Assembly: GCA_963837365.1 (NCBI GenBank)
Contig: CAWIMW010000003.1
Span: 310,001-374,000, forward strand
Reading direction: 5' to 3'
DNA: 64,000 nucleotides
Origin: CAWBXL01 sp963837365
GTDB taxonomy: Bacteria > Acidobacteriota > Terriglobia > Terriglobales > Acidobacteriaceae
Position numbers and translations under genes: made by a program. Numbering within the stretch: position 1 is the stretch's first letter; each line of letters begins with the position of its first letter. Of the stretch, positions 8,480 to 17,827 are shown piece by piece. The notes beneath the pieces are model-generated. The model saw only the letters and a program-made list of their open reading frames with translations. It was not told the DNA's origin and did no database searches.

Positions 8480-10621
8480 TTAAGCATTAACGTCAAGAGG
8501 GCATTCATGGCTCTGGCCTTCAGCTCCAGCCACCACCCAAGCCTTCCCATCAAAATACCCCGGCAGCTTCAACCCAAACAGCTGAAGCATAGTCGGAGCC
8601 ACATCCACAATCGCCGGCTTCTCCACATTAATTTTCCGATTGCTAAACAAAACTCCAGGCACCAGCCGTGGATCCACGCAATGGTCCCCGCTCCAGGCTT
8701 TGGTGTTGTCCTCAAAAATCGTGCCGGTAACTTTCCCCATCACCGAATCCCACGAAGCGCGAAATCCAGCCCCATAACCCACAATCAAATCCGGAGCATT
8801 GTCCACATAAGGCCCGGCATAGATCCCATCGCAATCAAACATCCCGGTAATCGAAAGTTTTCCCGAAGCCGGATCAATCAATCCATTCAATTTCTCGCGC
8901 AACTCGTTCTTGAGCGCCTCACTCTCCGCTCCCGGAGTCGACAATCCCCTCCCGCTCCCGATCTTTCAGATTCAGATAAATCCCATTCAACCCCATGGTG
9001 TAGGCCCGGGTGCGAGACCAATCCACATCCTCAAACCAATCGCCGCTCTCCGTTTTTCCATCCTTCAAAGCCAAGATAACCATTCTGATGCAGCCACGCA
9101 TTTACATTCACACACCGAGCAAACGATTTAAAACCATGATCGGAAATCACCAGCAACAAGGTCTCGTCGTCAATCTTTTTCATCACCCGTCCGATCAAAT
9201 CATCCATACGTGCATACAAATCCTGAATCACCTGCGGCCGCTTCCGAGACCCCCTTCGCCGCCGGATGCCCCTCCTCCAAATACCGCCAGAACATGTGCT
9301 GCACCCGGTCGGTGGTATCGAACACACAAGCGCACAATCCCTGCGGAGTCTTCTCCAGCGCATCGAAAAACATCCGCTCGCGATCTTCGTGATTGCCGTA
9401 GCACTGCACCAGAAACGCCTGATCGTCGAGCACTTCCTCATTCAGCGCCCAGGTATCTTCCGCCAGCCCCAAAGTCGCGTAAGGCCCAAACAGCTTTGCC
9501 AGATAGATGGAGTAAGTCACAGGATGAGAAATCGGCAGGTCCGGCCTGCCCGGGTCAATGTTCACCGGCGTGACGTACACCTCAAGCTCCGGTAATAGCT
9601 TCCTTGAGATAAAACCGCGCAATCCCGCGCGCACTGAATCCCAAACCGGCCTTGAACTTCACCGGCACCCACTCCGAGTATTCCCCGACCTTAAGCATGA
9701 AACTCTCGGAGTCAATCTTGAATCCGCGCATAACCATTCTCCGTCCGGACGCGAAAACTCCGCCCGCAGGTCTTTCCCCGAGCCCAGCGGATCTTCCGGC
9801 CCCGGAATGTAGGAGCGGTATCCGTGACCATTCTTCTCAAACGGAACGCGCACCCCGCCTTCGCGAAATTTTCCGTTCGACTTGCGCGTGGAGCAAAAGC
9901 AAAACGTCCCCTGACTGCCTTTCAAATCCGGCACGCACATCCCGGAAAGCAGCACGCCGGGAAATTTCTCCGGAGGAAAAGTCACCGGCACTCGCACCAC
10001 AGAACAAAACACCCCCGCCTCGCCCAGCCGATGCCAAAACGGCGTCCCGCGCCGCATCCCCTGAATCTCAGGCTTGCCCAGCGGGATCGAATACTTGCCG
10101 ATTTTCAGCCGGCGCTTGGGCTCGCGAATCTGTGCAGAAGAAAGAAAGGGAAGATAGTTGCTGGTATCTCGCGCCAGGAAGTCGTAGATATTGTGTTTTC
10201 CCGGATTCACTCCGGTTTGAAAGGTCGACCACGCCACCGGAGAAATCGCGGGAAACGTGGTGCGCAGCGGACGAAATGTTCCGCCATCCCGCATCTTGGC
10301 AAAATGCGGCATCCTCCCTTCGTCCATAAAGCGCGCGGCCAGCTCCGGGTCCATTCCATCAAAGCCGACAATCACCACGCGCTTGACTTGCGCTTTTCCA
10401 TAGGCCTTCCGTCGCCGCCGCCAGCGAAATATCTGGCGAATGGGCCAGGTCACCAGCGCATAAAAAGAGTAGAAGAACGCGACAAACAGTGTCCAGAAAG
10501 AAGATAGGACCGCAAACCCCGCGCCCGGCCCGGCGTAAGCGTGCGCTGATGTTGGAATGGTGAGGAGAACGACCAGCGCGCCGAGAACAGGGAACAAGCA
10601 ACGATTACGCGGCCGCCTCAT
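8480..10621 (-). pseudogene. Type I phosphodiesterase family membrane protein, multiply frameshifted
   Basis: One protein is spread over three frames. The N-terminal part (10621 to about 9740) has a signal/TM region with the AYAGPGAGF motif, a second TM helix and a basic stretch RWRRRRK. It then has VVIVGFDGMDPELAARF (metal Asp), the probable Ser nucleophile in FPAISPVAWSTF, and NPGKHNIYDFL. It continues as GFKIDSESFMLKVGEY, then ELEVYVTPVNIDPG, then TLLLVISDHGFKSF, then DVDWSRTRAYTMGLNG, then GDHCVDPRLVPGVLF and DVAPTMLQLFG. Frame changes are needed near 9735, 9605, 9240, 9065 and 8940. The intact gene at 11748-13721 has the same layout. It overlaps the upstream membrane-protein gene by four bases (ATGA at 10618-10621). 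It is either decayed or damaged by sequencing indels. Confidence 0.75.
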
Positions 10622-11409
10622 ATCTGGATACCCAACGCCGACTTAAACACAAAACCAGCCACCAACGACACAATGAAGAACAGCACGATCCAGTTCCACT
10701 GCACTCCGAAAAGTTGAATGGTCCGTTCAGGATAAGACACAGAAACTGCCTGAATCGCTCCGCCATCCGGCAAAGCCGATTCAGAGGATGACAACATGCG
10801 TTCCCAGAAATTGCCCCGCAACCGAATCGGCGAGAGTTTTTCCAGGCCCGACGAAACCACAACAAGTTTGCTTGCGCTCTCCCCGCCGGCGACGACCTCA
10901 ACGTCATATCGTCCGCCTTGCCTGGCTTCCAGCCGCCAGACAATCGATTTCTCTGCCGGAATACGCACCGCAGGCGCCGAGCTCACCAAACCATCCGGCA
11001 AATGCAGTTCAATCTGATCAAGAGGAGTGTCGGCCCTCGCTTCCAACAAGAATGCCTGTGCAGGTTGCAGCGGCACCCATCCCAGATAGCGGTCCATTTG
11101 AACAATGAGAAGTGTTATCGGCACGATGGCGAACAGGAAAGGAGTAAAAGCCAGCCGCAGGTACGTGCCCGTCCCGCGAAGAATTTTTCCGTAGGCGCTC
11201 AAGACCACAGGCAACTGGTCCTGAAACAAACGCACAGCCAGCAAGTGTGCCTTCAATATATCTTTGGCGCGCCCGATCGCCTTTTGATTCGATACGTAAC
11301 CGAATACCAACACCATCAGCAGCCCAACCACAACGGAAGTCCCCAGCACCAGCCACAATGGACCGCTGGTCCCGTTAAAAAGAAGAACGCTCGGCATGGG
11401 GATTCCCAC
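10618..11409 (-). CDS. Membrane protein of unknown function in phosphodiesterase operon
   Basis: 263 residues with three likely TM helices: about 14-37, 85-105 and 235-255. Between the second and third is an extracytoplasmic region of about 120 residues with a beta-sandwich feel (alternating hydrophobics, few cysteines). I do not recognise the family. It starts two bases after the stop of the small gene upstream and its stop overlaps the start of the phosphodiesterase-family gene downstream (ATGA). All lie on the minus strand, so the proteins are almost certainly co-translated. A partner or membrane anchor for the extracytoplasmic hydrolases is a plausible inference, not shown by sequence. 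Confidence 0.7.
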   Translation of the reverse strand: MGIPMPSVLLFNGTSGPLWLVLGTSVVVGLLMVLVFGYVSNQKAIGRAKDILKAHLLAVRLFQDQLPVVLSAYGKILRGTGTYLRLAFTPFLFAIVPITLLIVQMDRYLGWVPLQPAQAFLLEARADTPLDQIELHLPDGLVSSAPAVRIPAEKSIVWRLEARQGGRYDVEVVAGGESASKLVVVSSGLEKLSPIRLRGNFWERMLSSSESALPDGGAIQAVSVSYPERTIQLFGVQWNWIVLFFIVSLVAGFVFKSALGIQI

Positions 11410-11411
11410 GG

Positions 11412-11618
11412 CTATTCGATATACCCCAGCCCTTGAAGATGTTTGGTTACCTTCTCTTTTGAGGCAGCATCCCCGCCTTGTTCCGGCGGTATTAGCCTTT
11501 TTATTTCTTTTTCAATCGTATGCAGCACGAATTCCTCCACAGATGCATACCCTGATGCCTCGGCGCATTGCTCCGCCTTATGCAACAACTCGCCTTCCAG
11601 TTTTATTTTGTGAGACAT
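11412..11618 (-). CDS. Small protein with RHH-like N-terminus and LGY C-terminal tail
   Basis: 68 residues. The N-terminal part (IKLEGELLHKAEQCAEASG then SVEEFVLHTIEKEI) has the strand-helix-helix pattern of ribbon-helix-helix or antitoxin-like small proteins. The C-terminus ends HLQGLGYIE, resembling the LxxLGY tail motif found after many acidobacterial sulfatase/phosphodiesterase domains; the sulfatase at 13870 has LASLGYVG. It sits three bases before the membrane-protein gene in the same operon. It could be a regulator or a detached accessory domain of the neighbouring hydrolases. No toxin-like partner is present. Confidence 0.6.
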   Translation of the reverse strand: MSHKIKLEGELLHKAEQCAEASGYASVEEFVLHTIEKEIKRLIPPEQGGDAASKEKVTKHLQGLGYIE

Positions 11619-11747
11619 GGTTCCCCTTCATGAATTTCCACTGAGAACCGGGAACTGAGAACAGAGAACTGGTGTGCCAGCCCCACTGGATTTACTCTTA
11701 CCGCCATGTAGTTGAATTCTCAGTTGCCCGATCCCGGTTCCCAGTTC

Positions 11748-13721
11748 TCAGTTAGACCCTCCGGCAAAAATCGAATGGCCCATCATACCCTTGGGCTGAG
11801 CAATCCCGAACTGCGCAAAGATGGTTGGTGCGATATCAGTCAGTGCAGGACTGGACGCGTCAATCGGGCGATTGCTCAACAATACGCCGGGCACCAGCGT
11901 GTAATCCATACAATGGTCCCCGCTCCAGGGATTGGTGTTGTTCTCCAAAACATCCGCAGGAACATTCCCCAGAATTGTTTGCCACCCTGCACGATAGCCG
12001 CGGTTGTATCCCACCAGCAAATCCGGCCCTTGCTGTGAATAAGGACCTTGATAAACTTCACCTGCAACGTCTACGCGGGTGATCACAGACTGCTGATTTC
12101 CGGGATCACGCACCGCCAGCAATTTGCTTCTGAGTTCTTGCAGTAGTGCATCAGCCTGTGCCCCAGGCTCAACAATCCCCTCACGCTCGCGCCCTCGCAA
12201 ATTCAGATAAAGCCCGTTCAGCCCCAGGCCGTAAGCGCGAGTATGGCTCCACTCCACGTTGGCAAACGCTTCATTCGAGCTCGGCGGAGCATTCTTCACC
12301 GTGACATAACCGTTGTTTACCAACCACGTATTGAGATTGAATGACCGGTTGTAAGGCGCAAAGCCGTGGTCGGACAACACCAGCAACGTAGTCCGGTCAT
12401 CCAGCCGGGCCATCACCTCACCCAACACTTGATCAATCTGCTCATAAAACTCCGGTAACGCCGAGCCATACTTTGCCGCAAGATCAGCGTCATACTCCGG
12501 ATGGTGCGGATCAATCAGCCGCCAGAACATATGTGAATTGAGGTCCAGGCTGGAAAAATAAAAAAAGAACACACCTTTGTTGAACTTGGGAAATTCACGA
12601 TCAAAAATCGCCCGGTGCTCGGCCAACACAGTCCGTGACTGTTCCAGATACTGCCCATCGTTCAGCACCCCAGCCGAGAGAGCCTTGGTGTCTTCGGATA
12701 TCCCCTGGGTATAAAACACCCCGATTTCTTCCGCCAATTCCCGCGAATAGCTTTTCGGAGTCGAGATTGGCAAAGCCGGGTCAGCCGGATCGATGTTGAT
12801 CGGCGAAACGTACAGCTCAAATCGAGGGTGCGCCTGCTTGAGATAAAACCGGCAGATTCCCTTCACATTTCCAAAAAACGGAATAAGCTGAAACTCCACA
12901 TGCACCCAATCGCTCCACTCGCCCTCGCGCAAAACAAATTTCGTGTTCTGCACTTCTATTTCTGCCACCGATTGCAAAGGATCCACCGAAACTGTAAACG
13001 GCTCCATGGCCGGCGGAGAATTCTTGCGAAAGCTGTTATCGGGTCCAATCAAACTGGCCCGAACCTGCGAGTCCTGCACCTGCACCGGAATAATCTGCCC
13101 ACCCTCCACCAGCCCAGGCGAAGCCATCGGATCGTCGGTGTAAAAAGAGAATGTCCCATAGCTTCCGCGCAAGTCCGGCGTCCCCATGCCCGACAGCGTG
13201 AATCCTTTGGCCTTCACCGGAGGAAAATTCGCCGGAATGCGGATTACCGTATTGGGCACGCCGTAGTCGTCCAGAATTTCCCAGAATGCCCGCCCTTGCC
13301 GAAGTTGCTCTGCGGTACCGCTCCCCAAAGGAATCGTCCAACTTCCCAGGTGAATTGCATGTTTCGGCGGTTCCACCCGCGAGGCCGAAAAGTAAGGCTG
13401 CATGGTGTGCGGGTCACGGTGGATGAAATCAAAAATCCCATGCCCCCCGGCGTTCATCCCGGTAATCAGGTTCGACCACGCCACCGGACTTTGCGGAGGA
13501 ATGCTAGTGGTCAGTAGCTTGAATGATCCCTTCCGCGCTAGAGCCGCAAAGTTCGGCAGCTTGCCCTCGGCCATGTACTGTTTCAAGAGCTGCGGGTCCA
13601 TCCCATCAATTCCCAGGATGATGAGCTTCTGCTCGCCGTGCCAGGTCTTTTGGCAAGAGAGCGCCGCCGCAACAAGACAAAACACAAGCGACAGCTTTAG
13701 GGTCCGGGTGAGTGCCTTCAA
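11748..13721 (-). CDS. Lipoprotein of the type I phosphodiesterase / alkaline phosphatase family
   Basis: 657 residues and intact. The signal peptide ends in a lipobox (AAALSC, Cys23), so the mature protein is expected to be a lipoprotein. Superfamily motifs in order: IILGIDGMDPQLLKQY (first metal Asp), IPPQSPVAWSNLITG (Ser at the nucleophile position, Thr in many relatives), MFWRLIDPHH, LLVLSDHGFAPYNRSF (metal Asp/His), VEWSHTRAYGLG, WSGDHCMDYTLVPG, and DIAPTIFAQFG near the end. Members hydrolyse phosphodiester or phosphomonoester bonds with two metal ions. The substrate is unknown. It is the first gene of a minus-strand cluster and divergent from the sulfatase-TPR gene, 148 bases away. Confidence 0.85.
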   Translation of the reverse strand: MKALTRTLKLSLVFCLVAAALSCQKTWHGEQKLIILGIDGMDPQLLKQYMAEGKLPNFAALARKGSFKLLTTSIPPQSPVAWSNLITGMNAGGHGIFDFIHRDPHTMQPYFSASRVEPPKHAIHLGSWTIPLGSGTAEQLRQGRAFWEILDDYGVPNTVIRIPANFPPVKAKGFTLSGMGTPDLRGSYGTFSFYTDDPMASPGLVEGGQIIPVQVQDSQVRASLIGPDNSFRKNSPPAMEPFTVSVDPLQSVAEIEVQNTKFVLREGEWSDWVHVEFQLIPFFGNVKGICRFYLKQAHPRFELYVSPINIDPADPALPISTPKSYSRELAEEIGVFYTQGISEDTKALSAGVLNDGQYLEQSRTVLAEHRAIFDREFPKFNKGVFFFYFSSLDLNSHMFWRLIDPHHPEYDADLAAKYGSALPEFYEQIDQVLGEVMARLDDRTTLLVLSDHGFAPYNRSFNLNTWLVNNGYVTVKNAPPSSNEAFANVEWSHTRAYGLGLNGLYLNLRGREREGIVEPGAQADALLQELRSKLLAVRDPGNQQSVITRVDVAGEVYQGPYSQQGPDLLVGYNRGYRAGWQTILGNVPADVLENNTNPWSGDHCMDYTLVPGVLLSNRPIDASSPALTDIAPTIFAQFGIAQPKGMMGHSIFAGGSN

Positions 13722-13772
13722 GGTTGAGCCTGATTCTCGCCGTACCTTCTATTCATGTCAAGGACAAGGCCG

Positions 13773-13835
13773 AGCCGCAGATGGCGCAGATCAAAAAATG
13801 TTTTATCTGCGAGAATCCGCGAAAATCTGCGGCCA
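13773..13835. repeat. Interspersed repeat of the 'ctgcggattt' type
   Basis: The spacer between the divergent hydrolase genes contains two related, oppositely placed words (ccgcagatggcgcagat and atctgcg...aatctgcggcc). A related copy is at 40990-41057. It is noncoding and may form a hairpin. Confidence 0.5.
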
Positions 13836-13869
13836 GTTTTAATGGTCTTGTTCAAGTAAACTGATTTTC

Positions 13870-15561
13870 ATGTTCCAGTGGATGCTGGCGGTCTTTCTCT
13901 TCCTGGGCGAAGCACTTTCGTGCGCGGCCACCAAGCCAAATATTGTGCTTATCACGATGAGCTCAGCCCGCAGTGATCGCATGGGTTTCCTGGGTGCGAA
14001 ACAGAGAATCACTCCCCATCTCGACGCCCTCGCCCGTCAAAGCATCATTTTTGAGCAGGCCTACGCGCAAGCACCCACGACGGTCGTTTCCCACGCGACC
14101 ATGCTTACTGGCACCTACCCCCAGACGCATCACGCTACTGAGTTCGCCACAGTACCGTTGTCCGGCTCGTTGCCGTACCTTCCTGATTTGCTGAAGGCCA
14201 ATGGGTATCACACTGCCGCCTTTGTCGGATCCATAGCACTTGATCCGAGGAACGGATTCTCCCCTGGCTTCGATCGTGGCTTCTCCGTCTACGCCGCAGG
14301 GTTCCATCCACCGGAAGCGGGACAGCCTCGCTACGCCACCGTGTCACGCCGAGGTTCCGAAGTCGTAGCCCGCGCCACTGCGTGGCTGGACCGCAATTCG
14401 CGCGGCCCGCTTTTTCTCTGGATAGAACTCTCGGATACTGATAATGCAGCTGGTGCGTCATACAACTCCGCAATCTCCACCTCAGACGCCGCGGTAGCCA
14501 AACTTTTGACAGCTCTGCGCGTCCACAAAGTGTTAGATGACACTTTGGTGGTGGTCACATCCGACCACGGCTCCAGCCTCGGCGCCCATGGCGAAGAAAC
14601 TTACGGCGTGTTTCTCTATGACGAAACCATTCACGTCCCGTTGTTATTGAAGCTGCCCCAAAACCAGTACCCAGCCAAACGCGTTCATGCAAAAGTTTCG
14701 CTGCTTGATGTTGCACCCACCATTCTGGAAATCGCCGGCGTCCCTATTCCTTCGCAAATGCAAGGCCAGTCGCTGATTCGTATTGCCAACGGAAATGCCC
14801 CGGACCAGCCGGTCTACTCCCGTAGCGACTATCCCGCACAGGCCTTCGGCCTAAGCCCGGTCGAGTCGTGGCGCGCGGGAAAATTTCTCTACATTCGTTC
14901 CCCGAAACCTGAACTCTACGATTTATCCGCCGACCCCAGCGCTTCTCACAATCTGGCGCAAACCTCGAAAGCAACGCTGGAAACCATGGCCTCACAGCTT
15001 GCATCCTTCGACCAGCATTTCAGCTCTGGCAGCAGCCCGGCAACACAACTGACATCCAGCCAAATGCAAAAGCTGGCTTCTTTGGGATACGTCGGGCTGC
15101 AAAAACCCACCGCGGTAGCCAACCCCGCAATGAGTGGTATTGACCCCAAAGATGCGATTGGCTTGGCCAACAAGACATCGGCCGCTGAAGCCTTTCTGGA
15201 AGCAGGGAAGCCGCAACAAGCTCAAGTAGCACTTGAAGCGCCGATCGCTGCCGCATCACCTATGTATCTAGCGCAATACGTGATGGGCACTGCGCTCGCG
15301 CAACAGCAAAAATATCCGCAGGCTATTTCATATTTGCACCGCGCCATCGAACTTCAGCCGGATTCCCCCTGGGCACACTACCGGATGGGCCAAGCTCTGC
15401 TGAAAACCAGCGACTACAAAACCGCCGCGGTCCACCTGGAAATAGCCGCAGAACGCCTGCCCAATTTTGCCTCCGCCCACGCACTACTGGCGCAGACCTA
15501 CGATCATTTGGGAAAGGCCGAAGACGCCAAACGCGAAAAAGCCAAGGCGATAGAGAAATAG
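13870..15561 (+). CDS. Sulfatase-family protein with C-terminal TPR repeats
   Basis: 563 residues. A signal peptide (about 1-20) is followed by a sulfatase/alkaline-phosphatase domain (about 23-350) and then TPR repeats from about 420 to the end (AQYVMGTALAQQ, AISYLHRAIELQPDSPWAHYRMG). The metal motif VVTSDHGSSLGAHGEE and the C-terminal DVAPTILEIAGV are intact. The usual nucleophile motif C/S-x-P-x-R is replaced by TVVSH (Thr71), and the usual Asp pair at the first metal site (as in IxxDTxRxD) reads ITMSSARSD. It could therefore use Thr like LTA-synthase relatives, or be catalytically weak. I infer an extracytoplasmic protein. It is divergent from the lipoprotein phosphodiesterase. Confidence 0.83.
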   Translation: MFQWMLAVFLFLGEALSCAATKPNIVLITMSSARSDRMGFLGAKQRITPHLDALARQSIIFEQAYAQAPTTVVSHATMLTGTYPQTHHATEFATVPLSGSLPYLPDLLKANGYHTAAFVGSIALDPRNGFSPGFDRGFSVYAAGFHPPEAGQPRYATVSRRGSEVVARATAWLDRNSRGPLFLWIELSDTDNAAGASYNSAISTSDAAVAKLLTALRVHKVLDDTLVVVTSDHGSSLGAHGEETYGVFLYDETIHVPLLLKLPQNQYPAKRVHAKVSLLDVAPTILEIAGVPIPSQMQGQSLIRIANGNAPDQPVYSRSDYPAQAFGLSPVESWRAGKFLYIRSPKPELYDLSADPSASHNLAQTSKATLETMASQLASFDQHFSSGSSPATQLTSSQMQKLASLGYVGLQKPTAVANPAMSGIDPKDAIGLANKTSAAEAFLEAGKPQQAQVALEAPIAAASPMYLAQYVMGTALAQQQKYPQAISYLHRAIELQPDSPWAHYRMGQALLKTSDYKTAAVHLEIAAERLPNFASAHALLAQTYDHLGKAEDAKREKAKAIEK

Positions 15562-15579
15562 TACGGTTGCCTTTGGGAG

Positions 15580-15634
15580 GGCACGGCTTCAAGCCGTGCC
15601 GGCTTGGTTTTGAAAGGAAATCGCGCTTTAGCGC
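15580..15634. repeat. Interspersed GGCACG hairpin element, copy 1
   Basis: A palindrome GGCACGGCTTCAAGCCGTGCC (21 bases here, split as two arms of eight with a small loop) is followed 23 bases on by a second small palindrome, GCGCTTTAGCGC. Five copies in the window share this two-module design. This one lies between the convergent sulfatase and polX genes. Confidence 0.7.
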
Positions 15635-15648
15635 CTGAAGTAAGCCGC

Positions 15649-17391
15649 CTACCAACCATGCTTCATGGCTTTGGTGAACTTCTGCAAGGGTAGCGTATTC
15701 AGCACATCGGCTTTGGTCAACCATGCCCGCCGTGCCTGCAATACACCGTACCGGATCTTCTCCAAATGCGAAGTGTGATGTGAATCCGTATTGATCACAA
15801 TCTTCACTCCATACTGCTTGGCCAGCCGCAAATGCCGGTCGCATAAGTCCAGCCGGTCCGGATAAGCATTTAGTTCCATCGCAACTTTCTTCTCCGCAGC
15901 CACTTTCAGCACAGCGTCCACATCAAAAGGATAAGCCTCCCGCCGCAACAGCAACCGCCCCGTAGGATGCCCAATCACCGAAGTATTCGGATTCGAAACC
16001 GCCTTCAGCAATCGGTCCGTCATCTGTGTAGATGTCTGATTGAAGTGCGAATGCACGCTGGCAATCACAATATCCATCTGCTCCAGCACCGAATCGCAAA
16101 GGTCCAGCGACCCGTCTTCCAGGATGTCCACTTCTATGCCAGCCAGAATCGTGATGCCCTTGATCTTGTCCGAGGCGGCCCGTATCCGCTGCATATGCTC
16201 CACTGCCCGCTTATCATCCAGTCCGTTGGCGAACGCCAGGTTCTTGGAGTGATCGGTGATGGCCATGTATTTGTAGCCATACTCCCGGGCAGCCTCGGCC
16301 ATCTCTTCAATGGTGTTCCGGCCATCGGTCTCGACCGTATGCATGTGCACATCGCCCAGCAAATCATCCTGGGAAATCAAATCGGGTAGTGCGTGCTTTG
16401 CAGCCGCATCAATTTCACCCAGGTTCTCCCGCAGCTCCGGCGGAACAAAATCCAGATTCAGCTTGGCGTAAATTTCCTCTTCCGTCTTCGCCGCGACCAC
16501 TTTTTCATCATCCAACCGCGCCAGGCTGTACTCGCTGAGCGTGTATCCCATCTTCAGGGCACGCTGGCGCAAGGTCACGTTATGCGCTTTCGATCCGGTG
16601 AAATACTGCATGGCCGCCCCAAAGGATTCCGGAGGCAGCGTCCGCACATCCACCTGCATCCCTCCGCGCAAGCGGAAGCTGACCTTGTTGTCTCCCCGCG
16701 CGATGACTTCCATCAGGCCGGGCAGCTTGACGATGTGCTCGATCAACTTCTCGCGCTGCGCATCGTCGCAGCAAGCCTTCCCGGTGACCAAAATGTCCAG
16801 ATCGCCGACGGTTTCTCGCCCTCTCCGCAGCGACCCCGCAGGCGTGATCTTTTCCACACCAGGGAAGTGCTTCAGATGCTCGATGATTTTTCCGGCCTCC
16901 CGCTCCGCCACATCCAGCAAAAACCTCCCCGCAATCCGTTGATAGTCTTCAATCGCCTTGAGCAGCTTCTGCTCCTGCTTTGCTCCCATGCGCGGCAATT
17001 CCTGGATTTTTCCTTCCCGCGCCAACTTGGCGACACCTCCCAGGTCGCTGACCTTGTAGGCGCTCCAGATCAGCGCAATGGTCTTAGGCCCCAGCCCCTG
17101 GATCTTCAAAAGCTCCAGCATGGACGGCTGATACTTCTCCAGCATCTGGGTGTGCAGCGCAAGCCGTCCCTCTTTCAGCATTTCCTGCAAGTTGAGCAAC
17201 ATGCCCTTGCCGATGCCGGGAATCTCCAGCACCTTCTTAGGCTCATGGATCAGATCGGCAATTTGCTGGGGATTGGCTTCGATCGCCTCGGCGGCATTGC
17301 GGTAGGAACGTATGCGGAAAGAGTCCTGCCCATCAATTTCCAGCAGGTCGGCGGTTTCGTACAGAATTCCAGCGAGGGCCTTGTTGTCCAT
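15649..17391 (-). CDS. polX: DNA polymerase/3'-5' exonuclease PolX
   Basis: 580 residues, normal for bacterial PolX. The N-terminal helix-hairpin-helix region includes LEIPGIGKGM (55-64) and IQGLGPKTIAL (97-107). The family X polymerase core has GSLRRGRETVGDLDIL (186-201) with two catalytic aspartates, and a third in QVDVRT (Asp248). The C-terminal PHP phosphoesterase domain starts with GDVHMHT (346-352) and TDHSKNL. The enzyme fills short gaps and removes 3' ends in base-excision repair. It stands alone, convergent with the sulfatase gene. Confidence 0.95.
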   Translation of the reverse strand: MDNKALAGILYETADLLEIDGQDSFRIRSYRNAAEAIEANPQQIADLIHEPKKVLEIPGIGKGMLLNLQEMLKEGRLALHTQMLEKYQPSMLELLKIQGLGPKTIALIWSAYKVSDLGGVAKLAREGKIQELPRMGAKQEQKLLKAIEDYQRIAGRFLLDVAEREAGKIIEHLKHFPGVEKITPAGSLRRGRETVGDLDILVTGKACCDDAQREKLIEHIVKLPGLMEVIARGDNKVSFRLRGGMQVDVRTLPPESFGAAMQYFTGSKAHNVTLRQRALKMGYTLSEYSLARLDDEKVVAAKTEEEIYAKLNLDFVPPELRENLGEIDAAAKHALPDLISQDDLLGDVHMHTVETDGRNTIEEMAEAAREYGYKYMAITDHSKNLAFANGLDDKRAVEHMQRIRAASDKIKGITILAGIEVDILEDGSLDLCDSVLEQMDIVIASVHSHFNQTSTQMTDRLLKAVSNPNTSVIGHPTGRLLLRREAYPFDVDAVLKVAAEKKVAMELNAYPDRLDLCDRHLRLAKQYGVKIVINTDSHHTSHLEKIRYGVLQARRAWLTKADVLNTLPLQKFTKAMKHGW

Positions 17392-17503
17392 GCAGAACTA
17401 AAGATTAAACAACTTGGCAAGGAAGTGGAAGTCTACTGACTTTGGATACACTCACACCCCGGCTCTGACCGGAGTCTATGTAGTTGCCACGGTTAAACCT
17501 GGG

Positions 17504-17713
17504 TTAGGTGGCTTTGGTGACGTTGGCCGCCTGCGGCCCTTTCTGTCCTTGCGTGATCTCGAACTCTACTGTGTCGCCTTCCTGCAAGCTCTTATAGCCT
17601 TCGGCAGTGATGGCGCTGTAGTGCACGAAAACATCCGGCCCATCCTCACGCCCGATGAAACCGTATCCTTTCGCGTTGTTAAACCACTTCACCGTACCTT
17701 TCAGTCTTTCCAC
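17504..17713 (-). CDS. csp: Cold shock domain protein (CspA family)
   Basis: I chose the GTG at 17713 (reads MERLKGTVKWFN), giving 69 residues, the usual CSD length. A GAGGGGGA ribosome site lies just before it. A longer frame to 17752 would add an unlikely 13-residue tail. RNP1 (KGYGFIG) and RNP2 (VFVHYSAI) are intact. Such proteins bind single-stranded RNA/DNA and melt mRNA structure. It is monocistronic, with spacers of about 110 bases on both sides. Confidence 0.93.
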   Translation of the reverse strand: MERLKGTVKWFNNAKGYGFIGREDGPDVFVHYSAITAEGYKSLQEGDTVEFEITQGQKGPQAANVTKAT

Positions 17714-17827
17714 TATCTTCCCCCTCGGGCAGGGCTCTCTTGCTACGGGCACATGCCACGTATTTCTTGCATTGTGATGCTATGAGAGGAACTAGTCAAG
17801 GACATGGATCACATAAAACGCCTTTAT

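Noticed and set aside
15566..15645. Rho-independent terminators at the GGCACG hairpins
   Set aside because: No T-run follows the stems, and the same unit occurs in places not behind stop codons; treated as repeats.
17714..17752. 13-codon N-terminal extension of the cold shock protein
   Set aside because: The GTG at 17713 has a strong ribosome site and gives the usual family length.
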